From the NCBI RefSeq assembly GCF_030936135.1, contig NC_082595.1, positions 17,001,930 to 17,065,929 of the forward strand: 64,000 nt of DNA. The letters are read 5' to 3'. The stretch comes from Gavia stellata (Eukaryota > Chordata > Aves > Gaviiformes > Gaviidae). Of this stretch, positions 1 to 11,830 are shown piece by piece (the stretch's first letter is position 1; every line of letters begins with the position of its first letter). Below the pieces are notes generated by a model that saw only the letters and a program-made list of their open reading frames with translations, had not been told where the DNA came from and searched no databases. Made by a program: the position numbers and the translations under genes.

Positions 1-3000
1 CTGGCATGGGGCATCCCTGGCTAAGGGCTGCACAGAGCGATGCAAATGTAGAGTACCCTCTGGTGATTGTTAGGAAGGCCTTGCCCCCTTGTTTCTCTGC
101 TGATTAAAGTCATGTGTGCCTGAGAGCCTGAGCCTGGCTGGGGGTAAGGTCAGCTGGAGTTGCTTCAGCTTTACAGCAGTAAGGAGGAGCCTGTGACAGA
201 CTCTTTTTCCTTACGGTTTTTGTACTGCAGAGCTAAGAGGTGATGCCCATGACCTAGCATGCTCAGTGACAAGGAATTTAAAAACCCGGTCAAAAATGAA
301 CCTACAAAACAGCTTTAAAAGTTTTTTTCCTTGTTATTCTCCTAAACCTTTCAGAAGGCAGACTCAGCTTTGCCCCTTGTAGAGTACCCATGACCATACT
401 GGCGAAAGGACAGGAGCCACAGCCTGGCTCCCTTGTGCCCTGCCATGTGGGCACAAAGCACTGCTTGCCTGGGTGGGAGATGTCTGCAAAAGCAGAGGGC
501 ACTGGGCTCCAGAGGTACCTGGAGCTGTTGGGTCAAGGAGGCACTGAAAGCTTCAGCCTCGCTGCTGAGCTCTGGCTGGGGCCTTGCAGGGTTTCACATC
601 TGGCTTGTGGGAGCGCTGCCTTTGGAGGTAGCCGATCCCGTTCCTCTAATTCAGCCTGTCCTCTAAAAAGCGCTCTGCTGAAATCCCATGCTTCGTTGGT
701 AGCATGAGGCTGCTGCTGGCTCGCCTGCATGCATATCTCCCTGCTCTCTGGTGGCTAGCAGCTATGGGCCTCCTGTCCCTGCGGCCCCCTGGGCGGTCCA
801 CCCAGTGCCACATGGTGGGACAGAGGTGGGACTCGGTCAAGCAGAAGCCTGCAGCAGCATCATGCTGCACAATAGCCACTTTGTGCAGCGCCCTGACCTC
901 ATCTGCCCACTGCGCTGCAGCTGCACCCCTGCCCTGCGCCTTAACCCTCCGCACGCTCTCCCCGCCTGAGCGGTGGTGGAGCAGGGACAGGCTTTGTTTG
1001 ACAGCTGGCTTGTGGGGAAGGCTGCTCTTCCTGGCCCAGACCCGGCTCTGGGGGCTGAGAGGGAAGGAGGTCAGGCAGGCTCCTTGCTCTCAAATGCCTT
1101 CCCAGGAGAGAAGGGCCATGGGGCCGTGGTCCCCCGGCCAGCTTGGTGCGTGCACCGGGAGTGGCATTGGGCTGGAGCTCACACATCGGCATTGCCTCTG
1201 CACTGGCGTCCAATTCATCTGCCTGTCACAAGAAGCATCTTGTTGAGGCCCCTTCAGCCCTCTGCTTATTGGGCCATGGACCTGCTTCACTGCCTTGCTG
1301 TCATTTTTTCTCTTTATGGACATTGCATCACTGGGCATGGTTTCTCCCTTCGCATCAGCCTTCTGCTATGACTTAAAGACTGCAGTTTTTCCTCACTTTG
1401 TAATGTTTCTCCTTTCGGTTCTTTTTCCAAACAAAGCAACATCATTAGTCTGTTTCTATATTCATTTTCTGTAATAGACATTCAAGCGTGGTCTGCCGTG
1501 TTGTTCCTGGAAGACTCTGGACAACTGGGAAACTGGCTGGTAGGGTGAAGAGCTGATCTGTGAAGAGTTTTAAGATGTCAACAAGTGACAGACACGCCAA
1601 TACCTTCAGTCAAAGTGCACCAGCTCTTCTGTGGAGGGTCCTCAGCAAAACTAAGAGAGACTTCTGGCCTGCTTGTTGTTCTTCTAAAAGTCTGGTCTTA
1701 GAGACAATTTACAGCACAGTTAATGTATACAGACTTTTTAAAAATTTTAAAACCTTTTTCATTAAACAAGTGAAAATCCCTGCAAAATTCTTCAGTTGTA
1801 ACAAGCTGATTTACTGTAAATTAAATGATGAGTTAAGTTGAACTGAGAGTTCCTGTGCTCTCTTGCATGAAATAGACTAAACTGGTTTGAAAAAAATGGT
1901 AGTAGTTCAAATTGCATCCAACTCTAGACAGGCCCTTAGGTTTAAAACTACAACCACATAATAAAATAAATAATAATTATTTTAAAAAAACCCACCAGTA
2001 GACAAAAGAGCAGTTGCTTTGTCCTTTGGAGGTAGTGAAAATGAAACCATTCTAGAAATAGAAATGTGCATATAAAAAGCAGATGTAAGATGTGTTTATT
2101 AATATACAAGCTGATATTTTGCATTGTACGCTGATTTAAGAGATTGTTCAAACTCTTAAATATTTGAAAATTAAGCTGTGATGCCTGCCTTTAAACTATT
2201 CATTGCCAGAGTTTTAAATACTCATTTTTCAACTGCAGTAGTGTGACTTGAATTCATCTTTCTTGAGGATTTCACTATTCCTGGAATGACCTTGCATTAA
2301 GAATACCTATATTTTGTTTGGTAATGCATATTACAATCATCTGGATGATGCAGTTTGTATACGATAGTTCTGGATACAGTAGTTTGTGTGCATAAGCAAA
2401 TACATGCGGGCACCGCTTACCATCTGGGTTAGTTCAGAACTGCTCGAGTCAGCATTAGAGGACTTGGAGCACTACTGCTTAATTGGAGATGCCTCCTGAA
2501 GCAAGGCTGGACTAGAGAGCTGTGCTCCTAGAGAAGCAGGGGTGGTGGTTCATCTCTGCTCTTAATGTGGTATTTTGATGTGGCAGTGATGTGCAGCAAA
2601 GCCACATGTGCCAGTTCAGGGGTTCATTACTGCATATCATTTAGTAAATATATAACCCTCTAAGTGATCATTTCCAGTCCCTGCAACTTTCTTTTGAATC
2701 CAGGTCCAGGACAGAGAGAGTCACTGGGCTATGAGGAGAGAGTATTTGTATAACAGGAGGTGAGATTGGTGCGATGGTTCTTAGGCTGAACTGATTCTGC
2801 TGTTTTCTGGGAGTTTAACCCTAAAATGTTCCAAATCAGTCTTATTTTTAGAGTGAGGCGTAACTCCTGTGCCCTCAAAAAGACTTTCCACATTTCCTTA
2901 GTCATGTCATTTCCTCCTTTTAAGTAGAAGCCACAGCAGATCATAAAATAAAACTTTCCTTCATGCAAATAATAGTGCTTCCAAGCTCCAGGTTTTGTCT

Positions 3001-3754
3001 TTGATGCCAGCAGTTCTCTCGGAGATCAACAGAAGGGACTTTTTAATTGAAATAGAGAGGCTGAGCACATAGCTGCCTCTTTTTCTTCCATTTCCTTTTC
3101 TGCAGGTGGAAGAAGGAGTCTCAGAAACCAAACCCTACAGTTTATTCTCAGCTCTGCTACTAACATTCTCCATGACCTTTGGCAAATCTCTGCTGCTTTT
3201 CTTGTCACAGCTTGAAAAAATAACTCAAGGAAATAAAACTGCACTTCTAGATTGGCCTAGTAGTTAGGAATAATCCCGGGGTTACTAAACTGAACATGTC
3301 ACCTTTGTTATAGGCCATTCCCCCAGCTTTAGGCTACTGCAAGTCATGTAGCCAAATAAATGTTATTTCAGCTCTGCCTTGTATCTGTGTAAATAGGAAT
3401 TAATGAGTTGCTGCATCTCGTGGCTGGGTTGTGACGTGGAGGTCTCCAGAGGGTGGATGAGGAGAGGCTGCCGTGGAAAGTCCCTGGCTGTTGCTAGGCA
3501 GCACTGCGTTTTAGCTTCCCCGTCCGAAAGTCTGCGCTCAGGTTTGGCAAGGAAAGGGAAAACCGAGGAATAGAAAACCATACAAAGATGGTTGACTTAC
3601 TTTTTGTAAAGCATGGCTTTACTGTGCTGGTTGCAGAGAGCGTGTGGCTGCAAGTGAGGTGGAAGCAATTTGATTAAATAGAATAACGTTTGATAACTGG
3701 CCTTCTATTTATTCATTCTCAGCTGCAGGATCATGTAGCTGGCTTGCTTGTGCG

Positions 3755-3792
<38 letters not shown>

Positions 3793-6700
3793 CCCTCCCT
3801 CTGTTTTGTTTCTTATGATGATCTTGGACCCTTGCAGTGAAGCTGGAAGAGTGCAGCACAAGCTGTCTTGCTCCACTTCCAGTCTAAGTGGAAGTAGGAA
3901 AACACAGCATTTCCAGAGAGCTTCCTCTGCTGAGGTTTATGCTCCAGTTTTACAGCCTGTGGTTGAGGGGGTGTCACATTTTCATTTTACTATGAAGTCC
4001 ATCAAGAGGCACGCCAGAGATCACTATTAACTAACAAAAATTGTTATGCAGGGCATCTTACTCTTGCTGCATAATGCATCCTCTTTGAACTGTAACAATA
4101 GTGCAAATAGTGGTAAAATCCTCATATGATTAAAGCTCATCACAACAGCATCACTAAAAAAGCATCTCTGTTTTCTGCAAGAAGCGTAGGACTTGGGATA
4201 CAGCTGAGCACTTGAATTCCTCTTGGTAGAGTCTGGCTGGTTGTCCATCCACCCACAGGCTAGTTCAAACTTTTCAGTCAGTCTTTGTCATTGTCTTGTA
4301 ATTGCTGTCTCTGTTGTTCCTCCCTATGCGTTTTAATAGAAGGCCAGGATGAGTAAATTTAAGGTCTTGCTGCCTCTGCTAATTTGTAGTTGGGAAATAA
4401 TGTCTTTTGTTGCACCCCAATGGTTGGTGTATCTGTGGGTGGGACCTCCCTAGGCATTGTACTGTGCTGGACTGTACTGGAAGATGTGGTACTTGCTCCC
4501 TGGCTGACAGACTTGTGTATAAAGATACATTTGCCCTTTCAGCAAAGGATGCCATGGTGCTACTGAGGCACTTCGGAATCTGGTGTCACAGCCTCGCTCC
4601 ATACTTGGGGGTTCAACCAAGTACCACTGTAAAGCTCAGCTTTACAGCAGCCTAGAGAAGCTGAGCCTCGTGCAAAGTCATGCAGCTAATAGTCAAATGG
4701 GATGTGGCAGGGTATGTCCCGCTGTAACAGTGCTCTTCCCCTAAAGGATGGGGCTCGAAATCTGGAGTCCCGATTCTCACTTCTGTTGCTCGACCCTACT
4801 TTGTCTCGCACATTTTATCCCGCCAGTGGGCTTGTGGCTTGAGCTATCTAGCTTACCCTTTCTCATCCCCACCAGCCAACATTTCACAGCAGTCTAGAAG
4901 AAAAGCTTATGGAGAGACCAATACTTTGCAAGACCTCACAAGTCCTCACTTTGCCCTTCCCTGCACCCCTGGGGTTTGTCAGCACCGCCAAGTTCTCCCT
5001 TCTCCTCAGTCTTTTTCACTGTGTGGTTGTGGGGGGTCTTAAGAAAGGCAGAAACCTCACAGTAAATACCAGCCTTACAATAACTGCCTTGCAGCCTGGC
5101 TGGGAACGGGGCCCCGCGTTGTTTTACAGGAATTCTCGGAGAATTACTTGCTTAGTTGGACAGCATGGGCTCGGGTTAGTTCAGTTCAGCAGTTCCCTTT
5201 GTCTCCTTCTGCCTGGTTTGTGCAAAGACTTGTTGCATCCTTTTAGGTTAGAAACCTTGGTGCTGTGCTGACCCTGCAGCCTGTGCTGCCAGGTCAGACC
5301 TGGGGGCAGCGGCATCAGGCACAGCTACTGTTGAGCAGCATTAGGTTTCACCTGCAAAAGGATAAAGAGAAAAAGCTCAAAATCCTTGCAGCACCTCCTT
5401 TCTCCCCCATGCGTGCTTGGAAAGTGAAATGCACTTTCCTCAGGCCTCGAACTACCTACATACAAGTTTCAAGAATTGCTGCAGTGCCTGTCTCTTTTCC
5501 AGGCATGTAAGCGGGCCGTGAGTGTGCTGAGGGCTGGATTTTAGATCCAAGAGGCTGGTGCTCGTAGAAATGGTGGGTGGGTCTCCAACCCCCACTCCAA
5601 ATTTTAGGCAGCTGTGTGGATTGGCACTGTAAAGACATGCTCATGGGGTGTAGAATGACAGAAGGTGGTGGAAGAGTGGGACTTCTCCCACCAACCCCCG
5701 CAGCAGTACTTTCTACTGGAAAAATAATGTATACTTTCACCTGAGCACTGTCTTCAGTTTTGGCGGGTTTGTTTCTTCTGATGTTTTGGGGGTTGTTTGT
5801 GTACTTTAGGTTTTTTTTTAAAACTTTTTGAGTTTCCAAGGCTCCCCTTACTGTGTTGCTTTTATCTTGTCTTCTGCTGGAAAAAGCAGGAAGACTACAA
5901 ACAAAAGGAGAGAGGAAGTAGAAAGGTCTCGCTATTTACTGTCCATATTGGTAAAATGGTGGGATGTCTTTCCACAGGTCTTCTGTGTTAAGAACTTAAT
6001 CTGAAAAACACTTCAGTTGCTTTGTTAAAGTAGGGTTGGGGGGGGAGGAGGCGGGGAGTGTTTTCCCACACTTCATACAGCTTTCCAACTGGAAAAGGGT
6101 AGAAAACAGTCAGGAGCTAGGAAAATCTATTATTTCTTTCACAAGCTGATGGAGAAGCTTGTTCCTGACATGCTTCCACCACCAAGTTTTTTCACAATGA
6201 AAAATGTAGTTGAAGTATTTTTTTTTTTATGGAAAAACTGTTCTCTCTTGAAGCCTTGTTTTTCCACTTTAAGTGGGTTTTTTAAATTTTTTTTTTTGAG
6301 GGGAAAGAATGATTTTATTTACTTGCCAACTTTCAAAGTGCTGCTTCAGAACTGGGATAGAGCTGCAACTCACCTGTTTATTTCTGTAGTTACATGGAGT
6401 AATTGCTGTTTTAAGTACATCCTGGTTGCTAAGTTGTGCGGTTCATATGTTAGGACAACTTTAATGGCTCTTATAGTATATGGCAAAGGGATTTAGGACT
6501 GTGGGTAGGGGCTTTTTACCTTGTTTTTTAATTCTAAATAAATAAACATAATGAAAATAACTGTTAAATAATGGGAACATCCACACTTACATTCAATAGA
6601 CTATTTTTTTTCTTCATAAAAGGAAGATAAATACACCTGCTTCAGGACAGAGGCTAACCACTAATTGACAGAAACTAGGAAGAAATTTCCTTTTAGGCAG

Positions 6701-6978
6701 TTCCATCTCTTTCTCTGTGAAATTTCTTGTACTTTCTTTTGAAACCCAGGGTATCAGCCACTGCCAAAGGACTCTGTGCAGGTTGGGCGAGACAGTCTCA
6801 GATTAGATTGATTACTTGATGACCACCTCTGGTAATTCTTTGTCTTTCATATCTCACTTAACCAACTATCCATCTTGTTTGCTAATTAAATGTTGATGAA
6901 AAGAGACTCCCTACAACCTCCCTCTCTCTGTTCCCTCATGCTACTGCTACTAATCCCTGGATTCTACTTCTCTTTCAG
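1..6978. other. Noncoding sequence, probably intron of the plus-strand gene
   Basis: I find no defensible exon here. The first 1.4 kb is GC-richer and gives chance open frames on both strands. About 1.4-2.7 kb and 5.8-6.7 kb are AT-rich with T- and A-runs. The only clear repeat is the TC microsatellite at 3759-3789. If the exon at 6979 is real, this stretch is intron, although the window cannot show where the gene starts. Confidence 0.5.
3759..3789. repeat. (TC)n microsatellite
   Basis: An uninterrupted run of about 15 CT/TC units follows a short alternating GC stretch (GTGCGCGCG). The junction of alternating purine-pyrimidine sequence with polypyrimidine sequence is typical slippage-prone DNA. 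Confidence 0.95.
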
Positions 6979-7032
6979 AAGATGCTGCTCAAGAAGAATT
7001 GTGGAGCGAAGACTAGAGTTATTAAAATTCGT
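6979..7032 (+). CDS. Candidate internal coding exon (54 bp) of an unnamed plus-strand gene
   Basis: A pyrimidine-rich acceptor (ttctacttctctttcag) precedes 54 bases, which are followed by a good donor (CGT|gtaagt). Read from the first base the exon is 18 complete codons without a stop, a basic peptide containing KKNCGAKTRVIKIR. It starts and ends in phase 0, which matches the phase-0 start of the terminal exon at 20045, so the two can be spliced directly. A second frame is also open (RCCSRRIVERRLELLKF) but would need the weaker donor two bases upstream. I do not recognise either peptide. Exons this short with good splice sites also occur by chance in 20 kb, so the call rests on phase compatibility and on the nearby terminal exon. 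Confidence 0.35.
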
Positions 7033-8982
7033 GTAAGTTGCCCTTTTCTGGTGCAGTTCCTTCATCTTTCCACATACATCTAAATGTGGTGATTCTCTTT
7101 GAACATCTACACCCAGAAGATTATTTCTGGAGGTTTCCTGTGGCTTGATCAGCTGCATAACAAAAGTTGCTAGCCTGGAGTATAGACTGTAGATGCAATT
7201 TAGGTTAGGTGCTGACAAGGCTAATAACACATCCGCTTTTCCATTTTGGAGACTATGGGTTCAAAGTTCCTTGGAATGAAAGTCTACATTCCCCTGCCAT
7301 GAGCTCATATAGTTATACTTAGCTGTCCTGTAGGGTGTCATTTGGATTCTTCTTGACCAAGGGAAGTGCTGGTCTGAGGTAACAAGTGGTGTTCAGCAGG
7401 GGGGAGAAGTACTGGTAGATAGCTGCAGAAAAGGGACTATACCTGCATGGTGCACTGATGTCTGTAGAACTGTATGGGATGTGGGTCTGGGTGATGGCAG
7501 ATGAAAGTTAAATTGCATGGATGGTTTTGCAGCTGGGATGACACTGCAGTGTCTGAGCATCTCCCATTCTTAAGCGCACGCATGCCTAGCAGGGCTAGGT
7601 TTGCTCAACTCCCCTGCTTGTAGTTTGTGCTGCCCACACCTGTGAGTCTGTCTCTAGTACCCCATCCCCTGACTCTTCAGTCAGCTTGTCTCCTTTGTGG
7701 GTACCTTGGCTTTCTTTCAGGCAGTGCTGTATGGTGATGCGGGAGATGTATGTGTGACCTTGCACGTACAGCCAAAACAAGTTCCTCAGTCCACTGAACC
7801 CCATATGACCCTCCACATGTTTGCAATACACAGGTAAAACCAGGTCAGGGTGAAAAAACAGATATCCTTTGTGATAAAACTACTACTTTCACTGCAGTAA
7901 TTATAGCCAGCAATGATGCCTTGTAAGAGGGATGAATGGCAGACCAGGATCCTTCAGGGTTTACACCTTGCCCGGCAGGAAATGGGACTGAAGCTTTTGT
8001 GTACCCAGAAGTGCTGCTGTTTACGGGTGTGCTGTTGGGTGCCCCTGCCCATCACTGCTTTATTTGAGAGGAGAGGGAGCAGGTAGGGCTGGCTAGAGCC
8101 TTGTACAGAGCAGCTCCTCCTGTGCCTTCTGCCAGTGCACTTCAGTCTTGTCTTCCAGCAGCCCCACAGTGACCTGATACTTCTGATTGAACAATCCTGA
8201 TCTGTTATGTATTCTCTTTGTTTGGATTGTTTTCAGTGGAGCTGCCTCCTCCTGTGCCCTGTGAGCTCTCCCCAGACTGTGCCTGTCCCTCAGACCTACC
8301 AACAGTCTAATTCTGCCACAGTGTTTTAGTGCAACTTTTTTATTGCCTTTCTTTATCCCTGCCCCATGTGCTTTCGCTGTTTTTTCTGTGTGTCCCGGGT
8401 CTATGGCTGTGTCCAGTGCCTGGGGTTTCAGCAACACCTCGGTGGGGTGGTTTCCCCTGACACTTTGAGCTCATTATTGCGGCTTACTTTTGCGCCCCTG
8501 AAGAATCTGAGAGGCAGAATTATCCCTTTACTCCCTACTGAGTCCATGTCAGCTCACAGTAAAATAAACAGCAGAAACTGAGAGCACGCCTTTCTGACAG
8601 ATGGCACAGAATCCACGCTTCTCTGGCCAGCCTTGCAGAGCTGGGACAGTGCATCTCTACCTGAGGTGCTCGTGTAGTTTCCATGACAATAGCATATGAT
8701 ACTTCGTACTCTCTTGTTGGTCTGTCATGGTCACAGAGCTGTTAGGTAAAGGAGCATTTTTGCTTCCATTTTTCAAATGATTGCGAGTGCCCCTTTTTGT
8801 GTACCCAGCTTAGAAAGGAGGCAGCAGGTCCCTGGCAGAATACCTTGCCAAGGTGCCTCAGCTCTGGAAGCAGCTAAGAGAGGTTGATATCTCTGAAGGA
8901 TGATGCTGTGCTCTCATCAAGTGAAACCTCAGTCCAGCCAGTAAGACATGCTTGGCACAGGGTTTCTTCTCAGTGTTGCTGA

Positions 8983-9190
8983 GCAGCAGGACAAGAGGTA
9001 ACAAGCACAAGTTAAAACGCAGGAAATTCAGGTTGCCCAGAGAAACTGTGGAGTCTCCGTCCATGGAGATATTCAAAGCATGCCAGGACACAGTCTTGGG
9101 CAACGTGCTCTTGCTAACCCTGCTCTGAGGAGGGGGTTTGAACTAGACTATCTGTAGAGGTGCCTGCCAACTTCAACCATTCTGTGATTT
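8983..9190 (+). mobile_element. CR1 LINE 3' fragment with internal deletion
   Basis: The sequence carries typical CR1 tail segments in order: GGACAAGAGGTAACAAGCAC, then AGGTTGCCCAGAGAAACTGT, GGAGTCTCCGTCCATGGAGA, CCTGCTCTGA-type sequence, and an end at AACCATTCTGTGATTTCTG. From general knowledge of CR1 tails, about 70 bases normally lie between 'AGGAAATTC' and 'AGGTTGCCC' (near 9030) and are missing here. The copy is truncated at the 5' end and carries only one full ATTCTGTG octamer, so it is an old insertion. Confidence 0.85.
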
Positions 9191-11587
9191 CTGGCTCTTG
9201 CCCAGCACTCAGTAATGGAGTCAGAGCACACCAGGGACCTTAGTTCACTTAGGAGGGCTATTCTGAGGCCCTACTGAATGTGACCTTTTGCAAAGGATGA
9301 TAGCAGGAGGGAAGGTGAGAGGCTTGGTTCTCTGTTGCTGAGGGTCTGCTGACACAGGTTCAGTGTTGGGACTTTGCCATTGTGGTGAGGGTGGAAGAAA
9401 TGAAGACAGATCTCTTACAGCAAATGGGTTGATGAGCTGTTACAGGAGGAACCAGGCAACTGTCTGTGTGTCTGAACAGGAAACATCACCATGTGAAACA
9501 GTTTGCTTGTGTCGCTGTAGCCCTGAGAAGCCCTGATGCGTAAGTGCTCCTGTTTAAGCATAGGTAAAGACCACACAGTCTCTTTCTGAACTGAGGTGGG
9601 CAGTGACATCCAGACAGCGTACAACTGGATGGAAATGCAGTGAGTGAACTGATCTGAGGGGCAGGCAGGCTACCTAACGGTTTATGCCAGGGGTTTGAAG
9701 CAAGGATCCCTGCTTTCTACCCCTGCTTCTCCTGCTGCTGAATAGCTTGAAGGAGAAAGGATTATGCTTATTCCCTCCTGTGCGAGGACGACAATGACAG
9801 TGACCTGCTAGTAACAGCAAGAACATGATGAAAATGCTTCATTGACGAGGATAATGTCTCATGTGGTTGTGAGATAATGCATGCTTTTAAAAATACCTTC
9901 CTCCTGACTGGTATTTTGATTGCCTTGACATTTCGGGGCTTTGCTGGCATGTCAGGATGCAAGGTGATGCTCTCTCATGCATGATCCCAGCTATGCTCTT
10001 CCTCCCTCTCCTTCTGGAAGTGTCTCCCCTGGGAAGGTAAGATGGAGGGGCAGTGTCTTTGCCCTCTGGCACTGAAACACCGTTTCAGCCCTTGGAAAAT
10101 GTTCATGGTCCTTGGGAGTCTTTCTCAAGCAGGTGATCTAGGCTGGGTTTTGCTTTTCCATGTGCTGTTTTAACACTAAGTTGCCACCTTGTCATTGTTC
10201 CTTATACTTCAGCTTCCCATGGGGCCAGCTCAAGCAGTGTTAAGCTACAGCCTTTCCACTCACTCGGCAGTTCTTCTGAAGTGGGATGATGGGACAGTGA
10301 TGTGACAAGTCTAAACCTAGACAGATTAAGGCAGAGAGATTAATAAACTTCCCAATTGTGCAGCAGCTCAGTCGTGTTTGAAATGTTTTCAGGAATAGCA
10401 GCTGTGAGAGGTCAGGGCCTACAGTGAAGAGAAAATAATATTAAAAAAATCTCCCTTCTGTTCTCCTCCAGTAGAGGATACTGGAACAGGAGAATCAGCC
10501 CCTGCTGGCAGGTGAGCAGAGATAAATTGGAGGTGACAGCATGTGTATGAAGTATGGATTTGTGCATAATAGATACGTGTAGCATAGCATATGTCAGTGC
10601 AAGGTGAGGGGTAGGCGTGGCCCTACATGGGTGCTGCACGGTGAGGTGGGCAATGCATGTGTGCAGACCTGGTTACTGGTGCCCTAAAGTGTCAGCTAGT
10701 GTGATGACTGTAAGTGGATTCAAGGTGCTAGGTGTGGGTAAGACGGGTGCACGCACGTGCGTGGGTATTTTAGCATCCAGAGCATGTTTGCGTGGTGCAG
10801 TCAGGTGTTGTGTGGAGACACTTCCTTAGCACTGGAAGGAGGATGACTGCATGAGCATGTGCTTGCAGGGTGTAACTGCCTGTGCCCTGGACGAGGCTTT
10901 GTCAGCTGTAGCCAGCTCTGAATGCAGAGATCCATCTTCCAGCGTCTTTCTACATAGGTCTTCAGTTCTCCAGGCCCTCTTGGGATGAGGGTTACAAGTC
11001 TGTCATCTAGTTCTGTTCTTGTTCTTCCTTCACAAACTCCTACGTGCAGTCTCTGAATGGGATCAGTGAAGCTGGGCTTAGCACCAGTAGGTGGGTTAGA
11101 AGACACAACTGGTAAGCCCCTGGGTATCTCGAGAGCTCTTGTTGGGGCAGGCAGAGAGGGAATAAGGATTTCAAGGCCAATCTGATAACCTGGCTGATCA
11201 GAGGGATGTTTTCTGCTATGTAAAAATAAAATAAGAATTTTAAATTGGAATATAAACCTCTTGTGCTCTTGCCTTGATCTTATCAATGTTGAGAACGCCC
11301 TCTGCTTGGACAGGGGCCAGATCCCTGGAATGACTTCCCTGTCTCTTATCTCTTGTCTCTGCATCCTAAAAGGCCACTGCAGAAACATGCTGGGTTTTCT
11401 TCTCCTAAAACAAGGGATCTTTTCAGCTTGGAGCTGAGCAGGAGATATGCTGGCCTGAGACTTCTTGGCAGACGCCTGAGCTATTCACAAATGCAAGGCA
11501 TGCTAGGTGACAGAGCAGTATTGGTGCAAACCTCTGGTTCTGGCTGTACAGCAAGAAGTAAAGATTTCTAAAAAGTCAGAAGACTCT

Positions 11588-11632
11588 TTGTGTGTGTATA
11601 CATACATATATATACACACACACATATATATG
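11588..11632. repeat. TG/TA/CA compound microsatellite
   Basis: Mixed TG, TA and CA dinucleotide runs (gtgtgtgtatacatac, then tatatatacacacacaca, then atatatatg). The arrangement is nearly self-complementary and could fold back. Confidence 0.9.
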
Positions 11633-11639
11633 TTGCCCC

Positions 11640-11830
11640 TTCCATCATGGGGTCCCAACGTGCTTTGCAAAGCATTGCTAAATATAGCATCCCAGAGGCA
11701 GATAAATATCGTGATTGCAATTTCAGAGTGTGTTAAACTGAGAAACCAGCAGAGAATGTGACTTGCCCGAAGAAAGACAGTGTGAGGAGAACTGAAGTTT
11801 GGGCTTTGATCTTCAAACCACATTCCTTGA
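11640..11830 (+). repeat. MIR-like ancient SINE relic
   Basis: The order 'GTGCTTTGCAAAGCATTGCT', 'AAACTGAGAAACCAGCAGAG', 'TGTGACTTGCCCGAAGA' resembles the amniote MIR/core-SINE layout (a fall in threshold, then a GAAACTGAGGCA-type core, then TGACTTGCCC). Divergence is high. It was recognised by eye only and could belong to a related LINE tail. Confidence 0.4.

Noticed and set aside
704..1246. 180-codon open frame starting with a signal-peptide-like leucine-rich run
   Set aside because: Overlaps equally long frames on both strands in GC-rich DNA, has no domain, no splice context and repetitive composition. Most likely chance.
8237..8260. 24-bp micro-exon candidate (ttgttttcag to CCT|gtgagc)
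   Set aside because: In phase but far too short to support without transcript evidence.
10801..11388. 195-codon minus-strand open frame
   Set aside because: No recognisable motif and no supporting splice or promoter signals. Lies in the presumed intron of a plus-strand gene.
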